Under the pieces are notes generated by a model, which was not told where the DNA came from, ran no database searches, and saw only the letters and a list, made by a program, of their open reading frames with translations. From positions 17,785,501 to 17,849,500 of the forward strand of contig CM072801.1 in NCBI GenBank assembly GCA_037013495.1: 64,000 nt of DNA, given 5' to 3'. Below, piece by piece: positions 1 to 12,300 of this stretch. A program made the position numbers and the translations under genes. Position 1 is the first letter of the stretch; every line of letters starts with the position of its first letter. The DNA is from Hippophae tibetana (Eukaryota; Streptophyta; Magnoliopsida; Rosales; Elaeagnaceae).

Positions 1-1409
1 AAAAGGTTCAAGGCATTAAGTCAATTCCTTATTATTGATAGTGATAGGACAGGTGAGAACATCCCTAACGGAATGGCCTAGCTTTGCTTTTTACTCTTTA
101 GGCTTGAAGGTGGCAAACCACTACCTCAGTCTTCACCAATGTAGAAAGAAGGCACATAGTCGATACAATCATAAAGTAAAGAAAGAAAGGAAAGTTATTA
201 GGTAAGGTTGATTCTCGTTCTCAAGGTTCCATTCCTTTTTATAGGTTAGAAAGACTAGATTTAGTTCAGAGAAACCATAAAGTCAATTGAAAATGATTTT
301 TTCACTACCCAAATCAAAAATCAAACCCAGTCACTTTCATGATCAAGTGTCAAAGTGACAAAATGATTCATTTCCTTGGTCCTAGAGTCGTCGATTTACC
401 TTTGTATTATTCATCAACTACTTACATGGTCCACTTGTTGGTCTCTATTCGTTGAAGTACTATCAATAATGTTCTCACTGAATGGGGAAATTGTTGATGC
501 TTCAGCTGATTTTTAGCCTATTGCCCGTGCATCAGTATACAATAGTCATTTCATTTTTTGGATTTGAATCATGTTGATTCTTTAATGCAGGTTCATAGTG
601 GATGTTTTTCCTGGCTATGTTTTCAATCATTCAGTCACCAGTTTGGCTCGCTACCCTACTTCATCTTGCAAGATTTTTTTATGTCTAGTTCTATATGAAC
701 TTACTTTATTTTAAAAAGGGCTTAATCTGGACCCTATGTTCTTGCAGGTGTAAGCGTGCTTCCTATATGGTTTTCTTTGTTCCCGTGTAATCATATACAA
801 GTGTAATGAGTTTTTTTGAAATAATTCCAATGAGATGATATGAAAACCAAGAGTGGAAAGTTGGCTTAGAAGAAAGTATAATGGGGTATGGTTTAGAAGT
901 ATAATATAGGTTAAATTCTCATAAGAGACAGTCTAACTTAGAGGAAAACTTACTCATTAAAAGAATAAGCAAGGTTTTATGAATTATCCTAACCCTAGCA
1001 AGGCTTATAAGATAAGGATAAGCAAAAACAAATAATGGAGCCCTTTTGTAATGTAATGAAGGTTTGGTGTTGATTCTTGACTGGACTGGAAAGAATTCTA
1101 TGACTGACCTAACTTTAATTTTTTGTTTTTTTGGGGAAAAGTAGAATCTGTGGGAGAAAAAGGATCCTTTGGTTCAAAATAAAAAAGATATGTTAGTTCG
1201 GAATAAACTAGATATGTTGTTGAGAGAAATACTGCTTCAAGAAAGGGTGTTATGGAAAGAATTGAGTGATTCACCTAAGACTTCAAAGTGTTATGGTTTT
1301 TCTTCTTTAGAGGGAAGCAAGCACGCCAAGCTAAGAACAATTCAATAATTTGTTGTCATGTATCAATAAGCCAATCTATAGGGAAAAACATTTTTTGTAT
1401 TATTAGGAC
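1..1409. other. Unassigned non-coding sequence left of the copia element
   Basis: No open frame of useful length or recognisable protein similarity is seen. The stretch is moderately AT-rich with pyrimidine tracts. Because the first recognisable synaptotagmin exon lies at 9395 and a copia element fills 1410-9041, this stretch may be part of an upstream intron of that gene or intergenic sequence. That placement is inference only. Confidence 0.4.
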
Positions 1410-1626
1410 CCTTAAAATCTCATGAATTAATGGTGAAGATTTTGTATTGATTGTATATTAATTAAGAATAGTCAGAATTAGAAAGATTATCACATCATTA
1501 ATTAAGAGATTTATTTTACTTTTCTAGTCCTAGTCCTAGTTCTTTTCTATATAAATTATAAGTATAGTTACTGTAAAAATTTAATTCAATACAATGAAAT
1601 ATATTTTGCAAATCACAAAATATTCA
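1410..1626 (+). repeat. 5' LTR of the outer copia element
   Basis: This stretch aligns by eye with 8785-9041. Shared blocks include CATGAATTAA, AGAATTAGAAAGA, GATTATCACA and TTCAATACA. The expected TG start reads CC at 1410, whereas the right copy keeps TG; the terminal CA is kept. The left copy is about 40 bp shorter, with small deletions. Confidence 0.75.
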
Positions 1627-1638
1627 TAGTATCAGAGT
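1627..1638 (+). other. Primer binding site (initiator Met tRNA type), degenerate
   Basis: TAGTATCAGAGT directly follows the LTR. It differs from the common plant site TGGTATCAGAGC only by one G-to-A and one C-to-T transition, which fits decay of methylated cytosines. Confidence 0.7.
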
Positions 1639-1999
1639 AAGGTTATCATACAACCAAGCTATGATTGATTTGACTCAGAATCAAGAGTTAGAAACAGTGT
1701 TAGAAAACATCATCTTAAAAGTAAAATCTATATTCGTTATGAATTAAGGTGGATTGGATAATTTTTCACTTTAATTTACTATTGAAAAATTCAATTTCAA
1801 ACAATAGGCTCAATCAATAAACTTAATTATCAATGTAAAAGGTCAAATGAGATACCTGACAAAGGAAATGAGAAAACCCAACTCAACCAATACTGATGCA
1901 ATGCAAAGGTAGAGCATAGAAAACTCTAGGTGATTGTGTAGCTCATCAATTCCATGTCACTCTTGATTAGAAAAACATACTTATTCCTATCAACAATAA

Positions 2000-2423
2000 A
2001 AGAAGTATGTGGAGCTACGAGGGAAATATATTTTGATGTTGAAGATTATTCACAGATTTTTGAGTTAAAAACTCTTTTATGAGGATGAAACAAGGATAAA
2101 AAGAGGTTACTGATTACTTAATAGAGATGCTCAATCTTTGGAAAGAATTCGATATGAGTTCAGGTGAAGATTGAGAATGTGCTGGTGACACTACCCAATA
2201 CAAAAAGAAGGGGGAAAAGGAAAAGATGTTTGAATTTCTTGCTAGCCTCGATTACAATCTTAATGATTTAAGGGAAAGGATTCTAATACAAAAACCACTA
2301 TCCAACATCCAAGAAGCCTTAGCCGAGTTGAGGAGAGAAGAAAACTACTGGAGAGTGATGTTGAACGACAACCCTTGCATCATAGAGGCCATATCCTCTT
2401 TAGTGGTGGCTTGCGAGAGATGA
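2000..2423 (+). pseudogene. copia gag fragment
   Basis: Translation of about 2000-2225 gives a copia gag-like stretch (DVEDYSQIFELKTLL, VTDYLIEMLNLWKEFD) with stops and frame changes. It is followed by a clean 65-codon stretch at 2226-2423 containing FEFLASLDYNLNDLRERIL and AELRREE, typical of the UBN2-type gag domain of plant copia elements. The gene is broken and should not make a full Gag. It lies 0.4 kb after the primer site, as expected. Confidence 0.75.
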
Positions 2424-2989
2424 AGTCATCTACCCTAGTCACAAACACTCAAAATTCCAAATGGGTTGGAGAAAGTTCTTGAAATAACAAGTATGGCCAA
2501 ATTGGGCTTGATGAAGTCATTAGGCCTTGTAAACTCAAAAATGATAACGAGCTTAGTTTTTAAGTTTTGAAAAATGGGCATGGTTTTTGATAGAATGAGC
2601 CAAGCTCTAATTTGACTTAGAACCCTCGATTAATTTTACTCATGGACCCAATGGAAACTCAGTATGAAATGGCCCAAAATTAGAAGGAAAATGGTTTTTT
2701 TTACGACCATTTTCGTAAAATTGCCACACAAGAGAAACTTGTTGGTAAATTTATGATAAACTAGTAGATTGGAAACCAAGGTAGAATATGGCTTGAAGTT
2801 ATCAAGTTTCAGTTGATTACCAACCCAAGGATGGCCTAAAATTAGAAGGAGAATTTAATTCAGAATAACTGGATTAACTCTACAAATTTTTCTAGTATGC
2901 AAAATTTTGGTAAATCATTCTCAAATATTCCTAACTTCCTTAGCTTATAAAAGTAATTACTTAAATGCTCTAATTACAACCTCACAGTC

Positions 2990-3650
2990 AAAAAATTATT
3001 AGATTATTGATTTTGGTACATCTTATCATATGACCAATGCTTATCAATTATCAACGTCTTACTCACCAAGTGTTGGTAATGTTAAAGTTAGATTGGTAGA
3101 TGAATCTCTTTCAATCATTGCATAAAATAGAGTATCTAAATTTTCAAATTTATGTCACTTAGATCTCTCACTCATGTCCAAAATCTATCTTTTAATTTTA
3201 CATCCATTATCCAACTAATTTAATATTCAAATTGTTCAACTAAGTTATTTCCATCTCATTATGTTATTTAGGACCTATCATTGAGGAAGTTGATTGATTT
3301 GATTGATAGTGATAAATAGTATGAAGAGTTGTACTACTTTAACAATGCTAATGTGAGCGAAAATAGTCAAATTGTAATATGTAATTCTAAATTTGTTTTT
3401 ATGTATAATAAAATTTTGTTGTGGTATTATAAAATGAGACATCCTAATTTTCAATATTTAAAACATTTATTTTAATCTATATTTTCAAATAAAATCATCA
3501 ATTTTAAGTGTGAAAGTTGTGAACTAGTAAAACATCAATGTGCTTTTTTTTACAATACTTAATATAAAACATTTAAATCTTTTGTCCTAATTCAAAATGA
3601 TGTATAGAGATTCGAGCGTTCTCATTCTAAATGATTTATTACAGTTAAAT
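2990..3650 (+). pseudogene. copia protease-end / GAG-pre-integrase remnant
   Basis: At about 3000 the reading IIDFGTSYHMTN resembles the copia active-site stretch D-S-G-A-S-x-H-M-T, with F and T replacing the usual S and A. Further along, at about 3400-3550, are histidine and cysteine remnants of the GAG-pre-integrase zinc region. Stops are frequent. Similarity ends where the inserted opposite-strand element starts near 3650. Confidence 0.6.
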
Positions 3651-3782
3651 ATGAAAAGGAATATTTTGTTCATTAACTCTAATGGGTTGTTTATATACAT
3701 ATATAAGTCCTATAGACATTAAATTCTAAATATACACAAATAATAAAAATAAATTATATTCTTAGAATATAATTAAAAATAA

Positions 3783-3785
<3 letters not shown>

Positions 3786-3842
<57 letters not shown>
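3786..3842. repeat. (AT)n microsatellite, about 28 units
   Basis: An uninterrupted TA dinucleotide run lies inside the left LTR of the nested copia element. The corresponding place in the right LTR (about 7905-7920) has only a short TATA-rich stretch, so the run expanded after insertion or the two copies diverged. Confidence 0.95.
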
Positions 3843-3848
<6 letters not shown>

Positions 3849-4645
3849 CCACATTTTAACTCTTCTCTCAAGTGAAAGCTTCCTCTCCACTTTAACTCTT
3901 TAAAAATGAAACTTAACAATAAATAACCACTTACAACTCACATTCTTCTTTCTCTTAGGCAACTCAACTAACTCCCAAATATAGTTTTATAGAGAGCATT
4001 CATTTATTCTACCATGGAAACTCTCTTTGAAAATTACTAGGAATAAACATAGAAGAAATCTAAAGGGAAAAAGCTATATAGGTTTTAGATAATTGGTGAT
4101 AAGAAATAAATCAAAAATGGAATAAACATTATTAGAAGAAAGCTTGGAAAAGCCCAACTTTTCAGGTTGTCTACGAATTCGAAGAGGGTATCTCCCACCT
4201 CGATCACCAACCTACAGATCCAACATATAAGGTGCTAAAACCATAGGGGAGTAGAAGGTATTTCAACAATTGAAAGGTCAAAGATAGATATTGGAACTAC
4301 ATAATCATAAGTTATGTGAGAAGTAGAAATATCAAAAGTAGATAAAGGAGAAACATGTATCTCAACATTAATACCAGAATAATTATTTGATGGCAAGTAG
4401 TATCATCAAAAGGAGCATCATGGGTTGGGGGCATAACAATAACTTCCTTATCCCTCTTACTAAACTTTCGTTGGAACACTTTAGGTGGCCTTAAGTTAGT
4501 TGGGTTTTCTTTTTCAGGTTTGGGTTCTCTTATGGGATGAGAAGACTCAAGAGATTTATCACCATTTATAAGAGTAGAATCCTCCCCTTTACTAGAAATC
4601 TACAATTTTTTTTCTTCTAACTATAACTTATTCTTTTCCTTACTA

Positions 4646-5340
4646 TTAATGTCCCCATAAAAAAGAGTTAAAAAATTTCTTCAAAAAATTATGACTCATG
4701 TTCATAAAATTGAACATCCATAAACACATAGTATTTGCCTGTAGAAGGATGAAAACATTTATACCTTTTATATATACTAGAGTAATCAAGGAAGACACAC
4801 TTGTTGGCACATAGATTAATTTTGTCTCTACGAGAGGCATGAATATGAACATAACACTATCAACCAAAGACTTTAGGACATAAATTAAGTTCCAAAGATA
4901 TAGTAGTGAAAAATAGATAATTTCCTCTATGGAGTTTGATAGTCAATTATATTGGTTGGAATGTGATTGATAAGAAAAGCAATAGTCATGACAACCTTAG
5001 CCAAAAAACATTTAGGAACTTGTACAATGAAGCTTAAGGAGCATGTCACCTCGAGAAGGTAACAATTCTTACGCTCTGCTACACTATTTTATTGTGGCGT
5101 ATAAACACATGTTATTTGGTGGAGGATGCCATAAGTTTTGAAGAAATCAATAAAAGATTGATTAAAAAAATTACGACCATTATTAGAATGAAAAACCTAG
5201 GTAGAAGTATGAAATTGTGTGACAATCATGTTAAAAAATTTAGAAATTACCCGTATAATATTACTTTTAGATTTAAGCAAGTAAACTCATGCAACTTCGG
5301 TACACTTATCAATAAAAGAGAGAATATTTTTTTACCATAA
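4646..5340 (-). pseudogene. copia integrase remnant
   Basis: On the minus strand, 4867-4646 reads VDSVMFIFMPLVETKLIY and then KCFHPSTGKYYVFMDVQFYEH-like sequence after a frame change. This matches the part after the copia integrase core where other elements read 'CVFLGY...KGYKC...'. Upstream (about 5340-4870) the core is scattered across frames (FLISHNNKIV, KASLYKFLNVFW-like pieces). It is heavily mutated and non-functional. Confidence 0.6.
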
Positions 5341-5469
5341 ATAGTAGGAATAGAGAAAGGTCCCTATACATTGGTGTAAACACAAGCAAAAAGGACAAAT
5401 TATTTATGAGAACTAACTTTAAAAGGGACACAAAGATTGATCTGTGCAAAACTATAAGTATATAATATC

Positions 5470-7379
5470 GTAGTTTTATAATAAAATGATAAGAAGAGTA
5501 TTATCTTCAAGAATTGGTAAATTATTTTTGATAAATATCAAAATTATGTTCATCTCAATTTTATCTAAATAAGTTACTAAGGTTATTGTAATTTGAATTT
5601 AAAATAAAACCAATTTAAAAAAAATGCGCAAAAAAAGAAAGAAAGATTTGTTCAAAAATCAAATTAATGAAAATAAAACTTCTAGGAAATTGATTTCATC
5701 TAATCACTCTCTATGCTTTACTCATCTAGTTAATTGAATTCAATTATCTCTGTTTGTTAATAATCTAAAAAAACATTTAAAAGCCTCTTTCGATAGTTAA
5801 TTTGAAACATTCTTGTTCATCAATTTACACAAAAATATACAATTTAATAAAACAAGAAAACATTAAGACTAATGATTTTAATATTATATAGATTTATACA
5901 AGTTTTTTGATCTCTATATTTAACTACATTGAAATATTATAAATATATCCTATAATTAGTAAACAATAATACTAAAATCATTGATAAATTAATTAAAAAC
6001 AATAAACTCATAATAAATTAAACAAACGTGAATAAAAATAATTCAAATTAAAATAAAAAATCAAGTATATTTAAAAATTAGATTACATCTTTTTTCTAAA
6101 ATAAAGAAAATTTAATTTATGATAAAAATTAAATTCAACCTAAACGAATTCACTTTATTTTTATGAGAAGAATTGAAAAGAAAATGAATCACAAAAAGAA
6201 TATGTTTTTGTCTCCTCCGTTCTAGCGTTCTCCTCTGCTTCGTTCTTCTGTCTTTCTGCGTTTTTGTTTTTTTTTTTCTCTTTCAACAGCTACAAAGAAA
6301 ACAAATCTCTATCTTTTTGCTACCGTTGCGAAGTAGGGGGAATATATATATATATATAAAGGCAAAATAGGGTTTATGAGTGATGTGGATTTTGGGTCGA
6401 AAAATTTGTTTTGGGCCAATTTAACATTTCTTTTCTTTTCTTTTCTTTCAGTTTCGGCCCTCCTCTATCCTCTTTCTGATTCGTTTTCTGCTTCCCTTTA
6501 TTTCAATTTCTAGCGCCTCTTCTGCCTCATTTTTTTTTCTTGTCTACGCAAATCTTTTTTTTTAGCTTTCCTTTTTTTTTTTTATACCAAATCTTCGTTA
6601 CAAATTCGATTTTGATAAATCTTTATTTCTTTAAATTTATAATAAAATTTAAATAATAATAATAAAATCTGAAATCAATAAAATTAAACTAAAATTTAAA
6701 TTTAAGAATTAATAAATTATAACAAATTATACATATAAAATGATTGTTACTACAAATACATTGTTCACACTATAAACTAGAAGCAGAGACACGACTTAAT
6801 AATTTTAGAAATAAAACCTCTAAATATTAAAAAGATACATGTCCTAAAGGACATATCATAAGAAAAATATTTTTCCTTTCAGTGTTTCTTCTACCAAAAA
6901 ACCAACTATGATTGCTTGCACCTTTCTTTATAGTCCAATCAACAAAAAAAAAAAAAAATAGCCCAATCATACCAAATTTGATCAAACTGTTATAATTAAA
7001 TTTAATATCTCATATGTATTACACATTATTGAACTTAAATATAATATATTTAACCGTGAAGTCAAGTCAAACCATATTGTATATTATAAAAATAGTTTAG
7101 TTATTTAAAAATTTAATATAATTAAGGAAAATATATTAGATATATAAATTAATTTATTTAAATTTTTAATTATAAAATTATATGTATTGATTTTTTTACT
7201 TTAAATTAAAAATATATTTTTTATTTTAAAATATAAAAATAAATTAAATAAAATTTATAATAAAAAATATTTTATTAAAATATTTATAACTAATGTAAGT
7301 ATATTATACAACTTTTCATTAACTACTGTATAAACAAAATATAATATAATTTAATTCAATACAATCATATATTTAATCT
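5470..7379. other. AT-rich stretch with promoter-like minus-strand block, no genes
   Basis: No coding similarity is seen. Two pyrimidine-rich blocks (about 6205-6300 and 6425-6600) flank a TATATATATATA run (about 6343-6358). On the minus strand an AAACCCTA telo-box-like motif (6368-6376) precedes that TATA run, which is followed by a purine-rich stretch. This arrangement resembles an LTR or gene promoter with its leader. It could be a solo LTR inserted within the nested copia element; no duplicate end was found. Confidence 0.35.
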
Positions 7380-7760
7380 GCGAAGAAAGGCAATGTTAGT
7401 GCTCGGCCCAAACAGCTGTTGGTGGCTAAGGTTAACCAGACAGCGATGATATTGAGAGTAGGTGCAGTTGGCAAACAAGAGAAAAAAACTAGCCAGAACT
7501 AATGGTGGCACTGACCTATCGGCGTCGAAGAGCACATAGGCGAAGGCGACAAGTTATGGGTATGGTACCTTGGCGGTCGGTGGCGCAAGGTAATCTGTAG
7601 GCGGCGATGACGAGGACATATACGCAGAAGAGGACTATCGGTGCTGCATTGGGAGAACAGACAATGCGATGGTCGCATAGAGCATTATTGGACGTCGCCG
7701 GCGCAGGGTTATACAGGCAGGGGCGGCGGCGGAATTTCTTTTTTTTAGCTTCCATACCAA
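7380..7760. other. GC-rich island of unknown origin inside the nested copia region
   Basis: This is markedly richer in G+C and CpG (CGGCGTCGAAG, GGGGCGGCGGCGG) than the surrounding sequence. An open minus-strand frame of 79 codons (7755-7516) is arginine- and cysteine-rich, without recognisable similarity, and is probably an artefact of base composition. It may be captured host sequence or part of the element leader next to the primer site. Unassigned. Confidence 0.4.
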
Positions 7761-8259
7761 ATTAAATATGAAGTAGCATATTTTATTCATTAATCTATTT
7801 ATACACATGTATAAGTCACACTTAAGAAAGACACTAAATTCTAAATATACAAAAAAAAAATTAAGAATAAAGTATATTTTAAGAATATAACTAAGAATCT
7901 ACCTATACATATAATATAATATATTTTAACTATTATCATTGATTTCCAAAGTATGTTAGGTTTATTTATTGAAAAAACAATTGAAATTTGTAATATTTTT
8001 ATTATCTTTTACTTTTGATTCAAACACAATTTTAAATAAATTCAAATCCTTAGAACCGATAACGAAACCGAATATTTCAAGTATAACTTAGGAAACTATC
8101 TCTAAAAACATAAGACCATTTATCAAAGTTTTTGTATTCACACTCAACGACAAATTGAGATAGTTGAACAAAAAAATCAACACTTCATTCAATTAGCTTG
8201 AGCTTTAATTTCTATTATAAACATGACAAAAACTACATGGATAAGTAAGTTCACTATAT

Positions 8260-8770
8260 AATTCTTAGGTATCTCAAAGAGTAACCCAACAAGGGATTAT
8301 TCTTAAAAAGAAAATTGGAACCAAAAACTTAAAAGTCTATATTAATGTAGATTGTGTTGGTTCAGTAGAGAATAGACGATCTACTACTAGATATTATACC
8401 TTGGTTTTTGAGAACTTTATGACTTGGAGAAACAAAAAGAAAACTTTAATAGACAATAGTGCTTAGAAGAGTTTCGAGTAGTCACACAAGGAATCTGTGA
8501 GGCGTTGTGGTTGCAAAAACTCTCGATAAAACCTCAAATTTCAACAACACCTCCAATCAAGCTATCTTGTGACAAAAGACAACTATTAACATTTCTCTTA
8601 ATCCAGTTACAAGATATATGAAAATTGATAGACGTTTTTTTAAAGAGAAGGTTAAAAATTGAATAATTTACATGATTTATATTCCAATAAAATAACAAAC
8701 TATTGATATCTTCACTTAAGGATTTCATATGACCTTATTTATAAGTTTGATATGATCAACATTTATAATC
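8260..8770 (+). pseudogene. copia RNase H / end of pol
   Basis: Translation gives YINVDCVGSVENRRSTTRYY (normally YTDADWAGS...RRSTSGY), FENFMTWRNKK, and downstream LSCDKRQLLTF and KFDMINIYNLI. These match the RNase H domain and conserved C-terminus of plant copia polyprotein. Several stops are present, and catalytic Asp positions are altered (N for D in the first motif). The right LTR begins 15 bp after the last similarity. Confidence 0.7.
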
Positions 8771-8784
8771 TAATTTGAAGAGAG

Positions 8785-9041
8785 TGTTAAAATATCATGA
8801 ATTAAAGGAAAAGATTAAAATATATCGTATATTGATTAGGAGAATTATTAGGAAGATTAAAAAAATATTAATTTCTTTGTTTGGGTTAGTAAGAATTAGA
8901 AAGAAAGATTATCACAGCATTAATTAGAAGATTTATTTCCTTTTTTTATTCTTAGTTCTTTTCTATAAATTGTAAGTATAGCTAGTGTACAAAATCAATT
9001 CAATACAGTGAAACATATTTCACAAATCAAAAAAGTCTTCA
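8785..9041 (+). repeat. 3' LTR of the outer copia element
   Basis: It begins TGTTAAAATATC and ends CTTCA, and is preceded by the purine tract GAAGAGAG. It is related to 1410-1626 but with many substitutions and indels, so the insertion is old. Confidence 0.75.
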
Positions 9042-9394
9042 TGGACATAGTTTATTTATCTTGTGAAATTCTAATTATCTTAGCATATACCTTGACCCAG
9101 GAAAATGATTGAATTTGAATATAAAAAAATATTGGATTCATTAGGCAAACATTAATTAAATGTCGGTGTACAGTATTTTGTTTTGGACTTTAATTATTAT
9201 TCCAAAATCTAATACCTCTCATCAACTTGAAGAAATTTGGAAAAAGGTTGCTACAACATGCGTTGTGAAATACTTATATATATACTCTTAGTTTTAATGC
9301 CAAAAAAATGGATCCACTTTTATGACTTGATTTACGATCATGTTTGTCCAGTAGTATTTGGTCTATAACATGATAGTCAATATGTATGTTTTAG

Positions 9395-12300
9395 GAATTG
9401 AAATTATTGGGAGTGAAAGTGGAGCTGGGGGAATCACTTTGGAATTGGATGTTCAATGGGATGGTAACCCAAATATAGTACTGGATGTTAAAACCAGAGT
9501 TGGTGTTGCACTACCTATTCAGGTACTAACTGAATTTTTTCTTCACAGTTAAAAAAGAAAGTAGAACAAAAGAAATGAACTTATATTGTAGCTAATTATA
9601 TCTGCACAAATTTTGTATTTCGAAACATTTTCCTCGTCATATTTCTGAGGCTGTTTTAATTTGTATGTTTAGGTAAAAGATCTTGGATTCACTGGGGTTT
9701 TCAGGATAATACTAAAGCCACTTGTTGACGAGTTTCCATGTTTTGGAGCAATTGCTTACTCCCTGAGAGAAAAGGTGACTGAATATATAATCTGTTCTGT
9801 TACCATAAGTGCAGACTATCTCTTCAACGTTAATGATTTTAAAGTTTTAAAAGCAAGGAAAATACTGTAGACGTATATGCATGTAACATAAAACATGATT
9901 ATGCATATTTAGAGAGATGTAAATGTAAAAAAAAAGATTGACTTCTAATTTCACACATCAATAACAAAAGTAGATTTAGTATTGCACAAGTTGATATCCA
10001 ATCTTTGATGTTTCTTTATGCAGAAAAAGATGGATTTTACGCTTAAAGTTATTGGTGGTGATATATCATCCATCCCCGGAGTTTCTAATGCTATTGAGGT
10101 TTGAGCCATAGTTTTTCTTCTTGGTTCTATTCTATGCAGCTGTTTTCTGGCTTGCAACTTTTCCATGTAATTAGTTGTATGGATTAGCGACAAATAGATG
10201 ATTCGTTTCTCATGATGTTTTGAATTGTTTAATCTCTGTCATATGTTTAGGAAACAATAATGGATGCTGTTGAAGATAGCATAACTTGGCCAGTGCGTAA
10301 TATTATTCCCATTTTACCTGGAGACTACAGGTATCCTCATTTCATTAGATAAGAAACATATCTCCTAGTTCTCTTCTCTTTCTTGTGTGTTTGTTAATTT
10401 TTGAGGAAGAGGATTCAAACTTGCAATCATGTTTCTATGTTGTGGGATGAGTTTGTTGGTATATACTTAAATGTCCTTTCCATTTGCATTTAGAAATAAT
10501 ATTATATGTATTTGAATTAAGCTGATATTAAACTAAATATTGTATGTTTTATTGAATATTTCTCTACATGTTTTTTGCGTCTTAAGTGATCTAGAATTGA
10601 AGCCAGTTGGAACCTTGGACGTGAAGTTAATACAAGCCAAAGAACTGACAAATAAAGACGTAATTGGGAAATCAGATCCATTTGCTGTGTTGTTCATACG
10701 TCCACTGCGTGACAAAATGAAAACCAGTAAAACAATTGTAAGCAAAAAACTACAACTATTGTTTCTGACTTTTCCTTTTTCTTGAACGAACACTTATATT
10801 TTGCTTTCAGGATAACCAGCTGAATCCAGTGTGGAATGAACACTATGAATTTGAGGTTGAAGACCCGGCTACACAGAATTTGTCAGTAAGAATTTTCGAT
10901 GATGAAGGAGTTCAGGAAGCTGAAAGCATTGGTGTTGCTCAGTTGCCTCTAAAGGAGCTTCAGCCAGGTAAAGTCAAGGATGTGTGGCTAAAACTGCTCA
11001 AGGACTTGCAGGTCCAGAGAGATAATAAAAACAGGGGTCAGGTGAGACATCCTCATATTTTTCTTCTTATTTCGATGCAAGGTACTTAATAAAAAGGTCT
11101 ATGGTACATGGACTTGTTTTTGCTTGTTGATGTGTTTATATACGTGAGCATTGGATGAAACATGTACAATAAATTGAAGTGTGTAGTTTCTCATGATGCT
11201 CCCAAGCATCTTATGAGAAATCAATAATCTATTTGACCCTGGTATATTGTCAGATCAGAATATGTGTATCGTATTCTTTAAATCAATCTTTCCAGATTTA
11301 GGAAATCTTAAGAAATTATTTATATAGGAAATATAAGAACTACTGCATCCAATTGGAAGAAATCAGACTTGGGTAAAGTGTGCTCGATTATGTTGATTGC
11401 ATAATGAACTTCTTTATTCTATGTTTATTTCTTGCTATATTTACCGTTTCAATAACCTGTTTTAAACACAAAAAATTGTTAGGTGCACTTGGAAGTAATG
11501 TATATTCCTTTTAGTGGAAAAGGTAGCTCAGACAGCCCTTTCACCCAGGATTATTCGCTAACCTCATTAGAGAAGGCTCTTAAGAGTGAAGGCACAACGG
11601 GGAATGCTAATCTTTCAAAAATGTCTACTCAAAAGAGGAAGGATGTCATTCTAAGAGGAGTATTATCTATAGTAGTCATATCTGCTGATAACTTGCCACC
11701 CGTAGATATGAATGGAAAAGCAGACCCCTATGTTGTTCTTACTATGAAGAAGTCTTCAAAGAAATACAAGACTAGGGTAAGATTTGTATTCTGGTTGCAT
11801 GAATTAAATACCACTATTTTTGTTCCTTGCAGTTTATAAGAAATCCATCTAGTTCTTAACAACCATTTCAATAGTGGTGCTAAATCTCTAGACAAGCACA
11901 ATGCTTCAGACTTCTACTCAAAATGCTTAATATCCATTTCTTTTCGGCTCTTCACAGGTTCAAAATGAGACCCTAAATCCAGTTTGGAGTCAGACGTTTG
12001 ACTTTGTTGTGGAGGATGCATTACATGATATGTTGATTTTAGATGTTTATGATCACGACACTTTTGGGAAGGTAATACTCGACTTAATATTAGTGAATCT
12101 TCTCGTGAAATTTGGGCTCAACTGCATGCCAAAACCATATCGACCTTATTTGCATCATATGCACAAAATGTTGAGATGACATATCATGAACTCAACCAAA
12201 TGGAGTTTACAAGAGAAGATTAGCAACTTTGGAACTTGTTTGAATCTGCTCAATCATCTGCATTTCAAGTTGTAGCTGTCGATAATTGAAACTATGCAAA

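Larger units (their letters stand above)
3650..7925 (-). mobile_element. Opposite-strand copia element nested in the outer copia element
   Basis: Related sequences start near 3650 and near 7770. Both contain ATATTTT-TTCATTAA, ATAAGTC, ACACTAAATTCTAAATATAC (as ATTAAATTCTAAATATAC on the left) and AGAATATAA, and look like the edges of two LTRs. The minus strand just left of 7765 reads TTTGGTATGGAAGC, a degenerate Met-tRNA primer site, so the right copy would be the 5' LTR. A minus-strand copia integrase remnant lies at 4646-5340. The 5470-7760 part contains no recognisable gag and may hold a further insertion. The right LTR seems truncated near 7925. Confidence 0.55.
1410..9041 (+). mobile_element. 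Decayed Ty1/copia LTR retrotransposon, + strand, interrupted by another element
   Basis: Two related LTRs flank the element (1410-1626 and 8785-9041). A primer site follows the left LTR, and the right LTR follows a purine-rich GAAGAGAG tract. Flanking pentamers AGGAC (1405-1409) and TGGAC (9042-9046) look like a target duplication with one mismatch. In order inside are gag (about 2000-2423), a protease/GAG-pre-integrase remnant (about 3000-3650) and RNase H (about 8260-8760), all broken by many stops. RT and most of the integrase are not recognised. An opposite-strand copia element occupies about 3650-7925. The element ends about 350 bp upstream of the first visible synaptotagmin exon and probably sits in an intron of that gene. 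Confidence 0.8.

Noticed and set aside
715..770. ATCTGG-CCTATGTTCTTGCAG|GTGTAAGCGTG looks like the synaptotagmin KIWPYV stretch and a splice site
   Set aside because: The frame is shifted, neighbouring codons do not match the family, and the GVSV-equivalent exon is already present at 9395. Treated as chance.
9951..10793. Minus-strand open frames over the synaptotagmin gene
   Set aside because: They cross well-defined introns and exons of the + strand gene and have no similarity.
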